A stretch of 6,641 nucleotides of DNA, from positions 1-6,641 of the forward strand of contig JABFXM010000265.1 in NCBI GenBank assembly GCA_013361745.1. The letters run 5' to 3'. Position 1 is the first letter of the stretch. Each line of letters starts with the position of its first letter. Source of the stretch: Gemmatimonadaceae bacterium. GTDB taxonomy: Bacteria > Gemmatimonadota > Gemmatimonadetes > Gemmatimonadales > Gemmatimonadaceae. The notes beneath the pieces are model-generated. The model was not told the origin of the DNA. It saw only the letters and a list, made by a program, of their open reading frames with translations, and made no database searches. Positions 1-6,351 of this stretch are shown in pieces. The position numbers were made by a program, and so were the translations under genes.

Positions 1-564
1 CGGGACGTAGCGGCCGTCGGCGATGACGCCGGCGACCCAGGAGCGATAGTAGTCGCGCATCGACTGCGGGATCGTCGACATGTACTCGATGTCGAGGTAG
101 ATCACCGTCCCGGCGGGAAATCCTTCGTTCGCGGTCTTCGCGGCGGCGTCCATCCCTTCGCTCGTTCCCTGCGCGCCGCTGAGCAGGGTGCGGGAGCATG
201 TGACCGACTGTGTCGCGCGCTGCATCGCCGGCGCGAGCCGCGGGCCGACCGGGACTCCCTCCCAGGTCTGCTGCCCGACGTAGAGCACCGCCGTTCCCCA
301 GCCGAGTGAGCGGAGGTAGGAGCGGCGGCCGGACCACGTCGTGTCGTGATGACAGGGCGCGGGGAGATAGTAGCCGACCCACTCGTACGGCGACGCCGGT
401 GCGCGCCAGGCTCGCATCGCGGCGTCGCCCGGATAGATCGCGGTGTCGAAGCCCGGATGGTTGTAGGCGGGCGGAGTCGGTGCGAGAATCCCGGCGGCGT
501 CGGTGCAGGCGCCGAGAGCGAGCGCGAGGCCGGCGAGAGCGGTGGCGCGAAAGCGACGGTGCAT
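1..564 (-). CDS. DUF1906 (Rv2525c-like glycoside-hydrolase-like) lipoprotein, C-terminus cut off by the window edge
   Basis: Reading the minus strand from the ATG at 564 gives 188 codons open to base 1, so the C-terminal part lies outside the window. Residues 1-20 form a lipoprotein signal: basic start (MHRRFR), a hydrophobic stretch, then lipobox LGAC with Cys20, so the protein is probably anchored in a membrane. The rest resembles the DUF1906 / Rv2525c-like domain, a TIM-barrel fold related to glycoside hydrolases. Supporting blocks are GFDT (38-41), the YPGD and AMRAW segments (44-53), WVGYYL (62-67), CHHD (71-74), LGWG followed by LYVGQQTW (87-101), and EGFPAGTVIYLDIE (147-160), with acidic residues Asp158 and Glu160 where a barrel active site would sit. 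Cys71 and Cys123 could form a disulfide. Members are exported proteins, some with a proposed peptidoglycan or glycan role; substrate is unknown. The start is favoured by the signal peptide and by TAGATT six bases upstream. No Shine-Dalgarno is seen. Confidence 0.85.
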   Translation of the reverse strand, partial: MHRRFRATALAGLALALGACTDAAGILAPTPPAYNHPGFDTAIYPGDAAMRAWRAPASPYEWVGYYLPAPCHHDTTWSGRRSYLRSLGWGTAVLYVGQQTWEGVPVGPRLAPAMQRATQSVTCSRTLLSGAQGTSEGMDAAAKTANEGFPAGTVIYLDIEYMSTIPQSMRDYYRSWVAGVIADGRYVP

Positions 565-570
565 GGCTCG

Positions 571-576
571 AATCTA
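571..576 (-). promoter_or_regulatory. Candidate -10 box (TAGATT) for leaderless transcription of the DUF1906 gene
   Basis: On the minus strand TAGATT ends six bases before the ATG at 564, so a start site about seven bases downstream of the box would coincide with the first base of the start codon. The intervening bases (cgagcc) contain no ribosome binding site. No convincing -35 box is seen; CTGAAC at 595-600 matches TTGACA at only three of six positions. The same geometry recurs at two other genes in this window. Confidence 0.45.
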
Positions 577-643
577 CCCCGCCCCGCCCGTCGAGGTTCA
601 GCCCGCGGGTTCCCCCGGCGCGGGCGCGCACGCAACTTCGCGC

Positions 644-1708
644 ATGCCGAATCCACACGCGCTCGACCCGCGCCTCGCCGCCTCCTTCCTGGTCGCCGCC
701 GCCACGCTCGCCTGCGCGCATCCCGCCACGACGGTGCGCGCGAGCGAAGCCGAGCGGACGCAGTACCGGCTCATGCCCTCTCCGACCACCGTGGCGTGGG
801 GCTACTACGACGCCGCGGCCGCGCCGGTGCTGCGCGTGCGCTCGGGGGACGTCGTCACGGTCGGCACGCTGATCACCTCGACCCCGGCGCGGCTCGAGGG
901 AGCGGGCGTCGCGCCGGCGGATGTCGAGCAGTCGCTGCGCGACATCACGGCGACGGTCACCAACAAGGGGCCGGGAGGACACATCCTCACCGGACCGATC
1001 TGGGTCGAGGGCGCCGACTCGGGAGACGTGCTCGAGGTCCGGATCCGGAAGATCGACCTCGCGATACCGTACGCCTACAACGCGTTCGGCGCGAAGAGCG
1101 GCTTCCTCCCGGAGGACTTCGGCTACTCGCGGATGCGGATCATCCCACTCGACGCGAAGCGGATGGTCGCGCGCTTCGCTCCGGGGATCGAGGTCCCGCT
1201 GCGGCCGTTCTTCGGCAGCATCGGCGTCGCCCCGCCGGCGGCGATGGGGCGCGTCAACAGCGCACCGCCGGGAATTCACGCCGGGAACCTCGACGACAAG
1301 TCCTTCGTCGCCGGAACGACGCTCTACATCCCGATCCACGCGAAGGGTGCGCTGCTGGAGATCGGCGACGGTCACGCCGGCCAGGGCAATGGCGAGGTGG
1401 ACATCACCGCGCTCGAGACTTCGCTGGTCGGGACCTTCCAGCTCGTCGTCCGCAAGGACATGCACCTCACCTGGCCGCGCGGCGAGACGCCGACGCACTG
1501 GATCACCATGGGCGCCGACACAAGCCTCGTGCAGGCGACGAAGATCGCGGTGCGCCAGGCGATCGACCTGCTTATGACGGACCATGGACTCTCCCACGAC
1601 GACGCCTACATGCTCACGAGCGTCGCCTGCGACGTCGAGATCACGGAGCTGGTCGACGGGAACGTCGGCGTGCACGTGCTGATCCCGAAGGCGCTGTTCG
1701 TGAGATGA
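644..1708 (+). CDS. Acetamidase/formamidase-family (FmdA/AmdA) protein with an export signal
   Basis: A 354-residue protein of the FmdA_AmdA family, metal-linked hydrolases that release ammonia from short amides such as formamide or acetamide. Family blocks are clear: GDVVTV (68-73), HILTGPIWVEGA then GDVLEVRIRKIDL (113-139), FFGSIGVAP (189-197), SAPPGIHAGNLDDK (206-219), LYIPIHAKGAL (227-237), GDGHAGQGNGEVD (241-253, the most diagnostic block) and SVACDVEIT (326-334). Length fits a full family member plus a leader. Residues 1-26 look like an export signal (LAASFLVAAATLACAHP); Cys24 sits in TLAC, which is not a canonical lipobox, so lipoprotein or ordinary signal peptide are both possible. 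The ATG at 644 is chosen because the signal begins there; an in-frame ATG at 563 would bury it and overlap the divergent gene's start. No Shine-Dalgarno precedes it. The substrate cannot be read from the sequence, and family members outside the characterised amidases are mostly untested. Confidence 0.9.
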   Translation: MPNPHALDPRLAASFLVAAATLACAHPATTVRASEAERTQYRLMPSPTTVAWGYYDAAAAPVLRVRSGDVVTVGTLITSTPARLEGAGVAPADVEQSLRDITATVTNKGPGGHILTGPIWVEGADSGDVLEVRIRKIDLAIPYAYNAFGAKSGFLPEDFGYSRMRIIPLDAKRMVARFAPGIEVPLRPFFGSIGVAPPAAMGRVNSAPPGIHAGNLDDKSFVAGTTLYIPIHAKGALLEIGDGHAGQGNGEVDITALETSLVGTFQLVVRKDMHLTWPRGETPTHWITMGADTSLVQATKIAVRQAIDLLMTDHGLSHDDAYMLTSVACDVEITELVDGNVGVHVLIPKALFVR

Positions 1709-1722
1709 TGCGCTGCCGCGTA

Positions 1723-1728
1723 TATAAT
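1723..1728 (+). promoter_or_regulatory. Perfect TATAAT -10 box upstream of the alpha-glucosidase gene
   Basis: The A/T-rich run tatataatt (1721-1729) stands out in very GC-rich DNA and holds an exact TATAAT at 1723-1728. It lies in the 62-base spacer between the acetamidase/formamidase stop and the glucosidase ATG and would place transcription start near 1735. No good -35 box is seen at the usual spacing (1700-1706 reads gtgagat), so it may need an activator. It implies the glucosidase can be transcribed independently of the gene before it. Confidence 0.55.
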
Positions 1729-1732
1729 TGCT

Positions 1733-1746
1733 TGATCGCTCGATCA
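1733..1746 (+). promoter_or_regulatory. Palindrome TGATCG-CT-CGATCA, possible operator
   Basis: Two perfect 6-base half-sites around a 2-base centre start five bases after the TATAAT box and cover the predicted transcription start, the typical place for a repressor site. LacI-family repressors that control sugar-hydrolase genes bind short palindromes of similar size, but this is not a recognised consensus and no regulator gene is present in the window. It could also form a small hairpin in the leader RNA. Confidence 0.4.
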
Positions 1747-1758
1747 TCAGCCGACCCC

Positions 1759-1762
1759 AGGA
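1759..1762 (+). promoter_or_regulatory. Shine-Dalgarno AGGA for the alpha-glucosidase
   Basis: AGGA lies eight bases before the ATG at 1771 and supports this start over the in-frame ATG at 1705, which overlaps the preceding stop codon but has no such site. Confidence 0.55.
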
Positions 1763-1770
1763 TTCGTCCC

Positions 1771-3519
<1,749 letters not shown>

Positions 3520-3534
3520 TCGTGATGGCGGCAC

Positions 3535-3649
3535 CAACGAAGGAACGACAATTTCACGGATCTGACGGATCCACACGGAGCTTGGTGCTGGCAACTCGCG
3601 CCAATCCGTGTCCATCCGTCAGATTCGTGTGATTGTAGTTCAGCCGTTG
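3535..3649. repeat. Long imperfect inverted repeat (115 bases, 45-base arms) after the glucosidase gene
   Basis: Arms 3535-3579 and 3605-3649 pair over 45 positions with 36 Watson-Crick pairs, 2 G-U pairs and 7 mismatches. The stem can continue at the tip through TTGGTGC (3582-3588) with GCGCCAA (3598-3604), leaving a loop of about nine bases. The core ATCTGACGGAT (3560-3570) pairs perfectly with ATCCGTCAGAT (3614-3624). It begins 15 bases after the glucosidase stop codon and has lower G+C than the surrounding DNA. It could act as a transcription terminator or RNA-stabilising hairpin, but the length and mismatch pattern look more like an interspersed palindromic element. There is no U-run after it and no transposase in the window. 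Confidence 0.75.
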
Positions 3650-3861
3650 AACTCAGTCGCACGATTCTCCCACGACTCCCCTGCTGACCGGACCGCCGCG
3701 ACGTGCGCCGGCTCACACTCCGGCCCCGCTCGACAGTCGCGCGTCCGCGCGGCCCGCGGCACGGCTCCTGACGGACACGGCTGCGGCACCGGCGCGGCGA
3801 TCGGCGCGCCGGTGGAGCTCTCCCGCAACTGCTCGTCGCCCGATCGAATGCGACGAGCCGA
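3650..3861. other. Non-coding stretch with no recognised feature
   Basis: Together with the hairpin before it, this is the longest gene-free region in the window. Open frames exist on both strands but have arginine- and proline-rich shadow compositions and resemble no family known to me. No tRNA, riboswitch or clear -10/-35 pair was recognised. It presumably contains the promoter and leader of the DUF4142 gene. Confidence 0.5.
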
Positions 3862-3863
3862 AT

Positions 3864-3868
3864 GGAGG
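3864..3868 (+). promoter_or_regulatory. Shine-Dalgarno GGAGG fixing the start of the DUF4142 gene
   Basis: GGAGG lies five bases before the ATG at 3874. An in-frame ATG at 3862 overlaps this motif and would have no binding site of its own, so the downstream ATG is preferred. Confidence 0.75.
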
Positions 3869-3873
3869 TCGTC

Positions 3874-4494
3874 ATGTCCACCACACTGGGGCGCTACGGC
3901 GCACTCACACTGGCCGCCGCGCTCACCGTCGCCGCCTGCTCCAAGGGCGAGAACACCGCGACCCGCACCGACACCGCCGCCGGCGCAGTCGCGGCGAACA
4001 CGGATACCGCGCACCCCGCGGCCGCGCCGCACTCCGACTGGAGCGACGCGCAGATCCTCGGATTCGCCTCCGCGGCGAACATCGGCGAGATCGAGGAAGG
4101 AAAGCTCGCCGAGAAGAAGGCGACCAACCCGGCGGTGAAGGCGTTCGCGCGTCAGCTTCGCACGGACCACCAGGCGATGCTCGACGAGGGCAAGTCGTTC
4201 GGGACGAAGAACAACGTCGTTCCCGACACGACGAAGGACGACGTCAAGGACGCGGTGAAGGACTCGCACGACGAGATCAAGGATCTCACGGACAAGAAGG
4301 CCGGCAAGGACTGGGACGAGGACTTCATCGACAAGCAGATCGACGGTCACAAGAAGACCCTCGACAAGCTGAACGACCTCGAGAAATCGGCGACCAACGC
4401 CGACCTGAAGGCGATGCTGACCAAGGCCGCCGGCAAGGTGCAGGAGCACCTCACCAAGGCCGAGGACATCAAGAAGAACACGCTCAAGAGCTAA
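3874..4494 (+). CDS. DUF4142-family lipoprotein
   Basis: A 206-residue lipoprotein. The signal peptide ends in lipobox VAAC with Cys22, and residues 23-54 are a low-complexity Ala/Thr/Asp linker typical of anchored surface or periplasmic proteins. From about residue 55 it matches DUF4142, a predicted helical-bundle (ferritin-like) family often labelled 'putative outer membrane protein'. Supporting segments are SDAQILGFASAANIGEIEEGKLAEKKA (57-83), NPAVKAFARQLRTDHQAM (85-102) and DEDFIDKQIDGHKKTLDKL (148-166). Conserved histidines are His99, His159 and His192. The domain is rich in Lys and Asp, so it is highly charged. The function of the family is unknown; links with envelope stress have been suggested but nothing here shows it. 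The gene stands alone, with long non-coding DNA upstream and a convergent phosphatase gene downstream. The start is set by GGAGG at 3864-3868. Confidence 0.88.
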   Translation: MSTTLGRYGALTLAAALTVAACSKGENTATRTDTAAGAVAANTDTAHPAAAPHSDWSDAQILGFASAANIGEIEEGKLAEKKATNPAVKAFARQLRTDHQAMLDEGKSFGTKNNVVPDTTKDDVKDAVKDSHDEIKDLTDKKAGKDWDEDFIDKQIDGHKKTLDKLNDLEKSATNADLKAMLTKAAGKVQEHLTKAEDIKKNTLKS

Positions 4495-4516
4495 CGCTCT
4501 CGCGGGGGCCGCTGGC

Positions 4517-4639
4517 GCAGGGGTCGGGGGTCAGGGGTCTGCACGACAAGGGATGAGGGAGCGGCGAACGGCTGCTCCCTCATCCCACGTCCCACGTCCC
4601 TCGTCTGCCGACCCCCGACCCCTGACCCCCGACCCCTGC
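4517..4639. repeat. Nested inverted repeat between convergent genes, 23-base perfect outer arms
   Basis: The outer arms 4517-4539 and 4617-4639 are perfectly complementary over 23 bases and consist of G-runs on one strand and C-runs on the other (units such as GGGGTC and GGGGGTCA). A second strong hairpin is nested inside. The right half also holds three tandem heptamers, CCCACGT, CCCACGT and CCCTCGT (4584-4604). The element fills almost the whole gap between the DUF4142 stop and the HAD stop, ending two bases before the latter. It probably works as a two-way transcription end, and its modular G-rich sequence suggests a repeat family present elsewhere in the genome (inference). Confidence 0.8.
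4550..4586. terminator. Strong inner hairpin, probable bidirectional terminator
   Basis: GGGATGAGGGAGC (4550-4562) pairs perfectly with GCTCCCTCATCCC (4574-4586). The stem continues through a G-U and two G-C pairs to a loop of five bases (gaacg), giving 16 pairs. Its position between two convergent genes suits transcription termination from both sides. There is no U-run on either strand, so it is not a textbook intrinsic terminator. Confidence 0.6.
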
Positions 4640-4641
4640 CT

Positions 4642-5319
4642 TTAACGCCGTCCTCCCACCTCGTCGATGTGCAGCAGGAGCTCGGCGGGGTCCTCGAAGA
4701 CGCGGTAGGCGCCGGCGCGCTCGAGCTCTTCCTGCCCGTAGCCGCCGCTGAGGAGGCCGATGCCTAACGATCGGGCGCGGCGCGCGGCGAGCATGTCCCA
4801 CACCGCGTCGCCGACGACCGTCGACATCTCGATCGGCACGCCGAGCTTTTCGGCGGCGGCGAGGAAGAGATCGGGGTCCGGCTTCGCGTACTTCACCAGG
4901 TCGCGCGTGATCACAGGGACGCGTGCCCGGTCGACGCCCAGCGCGTCGATCACCGGACCCGCCGTCTCGATGCGCCCGCTCGTCGCGATCGCCCACGGGA
5001 TCTCCGACTCGGTGAGCCAGGCGAGGAGCTCGCGCGCGCCGGGCAGGGGACGGACGTCGGCGGAGAGCCGCTTGTAGTTCTCGGCGTGACGCCGGCGCAG
5101 CCGCTCGAGCTGCCCCTCCTCGGGGGCGATGCCGGTCTCGCGGAAGAGCATGTTCGCGAACAGGCCGCCGCTCATCCCGATCTTGCGGTGGATCCGCCAG
5201 ACGGAGAGCGGGATTCCCTCCGCGTCGAGCGCCTCCCGCCAGGCGAGGACGTGCTGGTAGACGCTGTCGACGAGGGTTCCGTCGAGGTCGAAGAGAAAGG
5301 CGGTCTCGGTGCGCGACAT
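4642..5319 (-). CDS. HAD-superfamily hydrolase (phosphoglycolate phosphatase / beta-phosphoglucomutase-like)
   Basis: A 225-residue cytoplasmic HAD subfamily IA phosphatase with all four motifs. Motif I is FDLDGTLVDS, with nucleophile Asp11 and acid/base Asp13. Motif II is ATSG (Thr113/Ser114). Motif III is Lys146 in YAKPDPDLF. Motif IV is VVGDAVWD (Gly170, Asp171, Asp175). Residues 20-90 form the helical C1-type cap that selects the substrate. Family members dephosphorylate small sugar or glycolate phosphates using Mg2+; the substrate here cannot be assigned, and both phosphoglycolate phosphatase and beta-phosphoglucomutase-like roles are possible. The ATG at 5319 is chosen because it puts motif I at the usual distance from the N-terminus. 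An upstream in-frame ATG at 5358 adds 13 residues that look non-conserved and nearly touches the divergent gene. No good Shine-Dalgarno is visible. A rare TTA leucine codon lies within the octamer at 4762-4769. Confidence 0.9.
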   Translation of the reverse strand: MSRTETAFLFDLDGTLVDSVYQHVLAWREALDAEGIPLSVWRIHRKIGMSGGLFANMLFRETGIAPEEGQLERLRRRHAENYKRLSADVRPLPGARELLAWLTESEIPWAIATSGRIETAGPVIDALGVDRARVPVITRDLVKYAKPDPDLFLAAAEKLGVPIEMSTVVGDAVWDMLAARRARSLGIGLLSGGYGQEELERAGAYRVFEDPAELLLHIDEVGGRR

Positions 5320-5344
5320 GGGAGTCGTCCGGTAGTGGTGACTG

Positions 5345-5354
5345 AAGCTAGCTT
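5345..5354. promoter_or_regulatory. Palindrome AAGCTAGCTT in the divergent HAD/MOSC spacer, possible two-way -10 element
   Basis: This perfect 10-base palindrome is the most A/T-rich part of the 41-base spacer. It contains TAGCTT on the plus strand (5349-5354) and, by symmetry, TAGCTT on the minus strand (5350 down to 5345). The plus copy ends six bases before the MOSC ATG at 5361, which would give a leaderless message. The minus copy would start the HAD message near 5338, leaving a leader of about 19 bases. No -35 box is evident for either direction. Confidence 0.45.
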
Positions 5355-5360
5355 GCATCG

Positions 5361-5999
5361 ATGACCGTCGAGAGCCGCGCGCCCGCGCGCGTCGTCTCCC
5401 TGAACGTCGGCGCGGTGCGCGAGATCGAGTGGCGCGGCGAGCGCGTGACGACGGGGATCTGGAAGCATCCCGTCGCCGGGCGCGACGCGATGCGCGGGGG
5501 GAAGCTCGCGGGCGACGACCAGGCGGACCGGCGCGTGCACGGCGGGCCGGACAAGGCGGTCTACGTCTACGCGCGCGAGGACTACGACTGGTGGCGCGAG
5601 CATGAGGGGATCGAGGCGACCGACGGTCTCTTCGGCGAGAACCTCACCACCGCGGCGCTCGAGGTGAGCGGGGCCCTCGTCGGCGAGCGGTGGCGCGTCG
5701 GCTCGACGCTGCTCGAGGTCGCGCAGCCGCGGATGCCCTGCTACAAGCTCGGTATCCGCGTCGGCGATCCGCGCTTCCTGAAGAAGTTCCTCCTCGCGCG
5801 CCGCCCGGGTGCGTACCTCCGGGTGATCGAGGAGGGGGAGATTGGTGCGGGCGACGAGATCCACGTCATCGCGCGGCCGGATCACGGGGTGACGCTGCGC
5901 ACCATGCTCGACGCGCTCGACGACGAGGACGCGGCCGCGGCGCTGCGCACCGTCGCCGGGCTGCCGCCGTACTGGCGGCGAGTGGCGCACGGGGAATGA
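5361..5999 (+). CDS. MOSC-domain protein, YiiM-like
   Basis: A 212-residue MOSC-domain protein. This domain is related to the C-terminal part of molybdenum cofactor sulfurases and binds or uses molybdenum cofactor. The arrangement matches the YiiM group: GIWKHPVAG (32-40), GDDQADRRVHGGPDKAVYVY (51-70) with the characteristic HGGPDKA, LFGENLTT (90-97), GERWRVGSTLLEVAQPRMPCYKLGIRVG (108-135) containing the conserved Cys127, and a C-terminal three-helix-like tail after residue 170. E. coli YiiM reduces N-hydroxylated bases such as 6-N-hydroxylaminopurine, so detoxification of N-hydroxylated compounds is a reasonable inference, not shown here. No signal peptide is present, so it is cytoplasmic. 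It is divergent from the HAD phosphatase with only 41 bases between starts and may share promoter DNA. No Shine-Dalgarno precedes the ATG; TAGCTT six bases upstream suggests a leaderless message. Confidence 0.9.
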   Translation: MTVESRAPARVVSLNVGAVREIEWRGERVTTGIWKHPVAGRDAMRGGKLAGDDQADRRVHGGPDKAVYVYAREDYDWWREHEGIEATDGLFGENLTTAALEVSGALVGERWRVGSTLLEVAQPRMPCYKLGIRVGDPRFLKKFLLARRPGAYLRVIEEGEIGAGDEIHVIARPDHGVTLRTMLDALDDEDAAAALRTVAGLPPYWRRVAHGE

Positions 6000-6035
6000 T
6001 CGCCGCCGCTTGCATCGCGGTCGCGGGTCGCACAT

Positions 6036-6072
6036 GATCGGGGCCACTCGCCTGACCGCGGTCTCCCCGATC
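6036..6072. repeat. Small inverted repeat GATCGGGG / CCCCGATC after the MOSC gene
   Basis: Perfect 8-base arms (6036-6043 and 6065-6072) flank a 21-base loop, 36 bases after the MOSC stop codon and 10 bases before the next ATG. It may be a weak terminator or a leader hairpin. In DNA this GC-rich, arms of this length can occur by chance. Confidence 0.3.
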
Positions 6073-6082
6073 CCCGACTCCG

Positions 6083-6289
6083 ATGAGAGCCTACGTCATG
6101 ACCACGGGCGTGATCTTCGCGCTCCTCGCCGTGATGCACGTCTGGCGCGTCTTCGCCGAAACGAGCGCGCTGGCGCGGAATCCGGAGTATCTCGTGATCA
6201 CCCTCATCGCGGCGGCGCTCAGCATCTGGGCGATGCTGGTGCTGCGGTCCCCCGCGGCCGGGTCGCGAGGCGGGGACCGGGTCGCCTAA
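6083..6289 (+). CDS. Small two-helix membrane protein of unknown function
   Basis: A 68-residue protein with two predicted transmembrane helices, about residues 7-24 (TTGVIFALLAVMHVWRVF) and 36-54 (YLVITLIAAALSIWAMLVL). A short loop with NPEY lies between them, and there is an Arg/Gly-rich tail. The His and Arg of MHVWRVF at the end of the first helix look like the kind of residues conserved in such families. I recognise no named family; small proteins with this layout are common hypothetical inner-membrane proteins. The in-frame ATG at 6098 (giving 63 residues) is an equally plausible start because GAGAG lies seven bases before it, and both versions keep the first helix whole. It is co-oriented with the MOSC gene, 83 bases downstream of its stop. 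The TAA stop sits inside the octamer GCCTAACG. Confidence 0.65.
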   Translation: MRAYVMTTGVIFALLAVMHVWRVFAETSALARNPEYLVITLIAAALSIWAMLVLRSPAAGSRGGDRVA

Positions 6290-6318
6290 CGTCGCGCGCG
6301 CCGGGAGCGCAGGCGACG
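6290..6318 (+). terminator. GC-rich hairpin after the small membrane protein gene
   Basis: CGTCGC (6290-6295) pairs with GCGACG (6313-6318), and GCGC (6296-6299) pairs with GCGC (6307-6310), with a 2-base bulge and a 7-base loop, for ten G-C-rich pairs in all. It starts directly after the TAA stop codon and precedes the promoter-like TAGCTT of the next gene. There is no U-run, so termination is only inferred. Confidence 0.35.
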
Positions 6319-6339
6319 GTGCGGCGGTCCCGATCCCGT

Positions 6340-6345
6340 TAGCTT
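6340..6345 (+). promoter_or_regulatory. Candidate -10 box (TAGCTT) for leaderless transcription of the STAS-like gene
   Basis: TAGCTT ends six bases before the ATG at 6352, identical in sequence and spacing to the box in front of the MOSC gene. The intervening tgccgg is not a ribosome binding site at a usable distance. No -35 box is apparent. Confidence 0.45.
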
Positions 6346-6351
6346 TGCCGG

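Noticed and set aside
346..1770. In-frame upstream extension of the glucosidase reading frame, about 475 extra codons
   Set aside because: It overlaps the acetamidase/formamidase gene in another frame, has an Arg/Gly-rich shadow composition, and would bury the signal peptide that begins at 1771.
1705..1770. In-frame ATG at 1705 overlapping the preceding stop (ATGA), which would imply translational coupling
   Set aside because: It would place 22 extra residues ahead of a good signal peptide. The ATG at 1771 has AGGA at a proper distance, and the TATAAT at 1723 would lie inside the coding region.
3608..4138. Plus-strand frame in the gap before the DUF4142 gene
   Set aside because: It starts inside the hairpin arm, is Pro/Arg/Ser-rich and runs out of frame into the DUF4142 gene.
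3640..4449. 269-codon antisense frame over the DUF4142 gene
   Set aside because: The translation is low-complexity Val/Leu/Arg-rich, while the plus strand has a lipobox, a Shine-Dalgarno and a recognisable domain.
5351..6017. Ten-base repeat GCTTGCATCG at 5351-5360 and 6008-6017
   Set aside because: Only two copies. The second is not at a promoter-like distance from any start codon, so chance is the simplest explanation.
5172..6047. 291-codon minus-strand frame across the HAD/MOSC junction
   Set aside because: It covers parts of two well-supported genes in other frames and shows no recognisable motif.
6054..6063. Palindrome GACCGCGGTC between the MOSC and small membrane protein genes
   Set aside because: All but two bases are G or C, and short palindromes of this kind are common by chance in such DNA.
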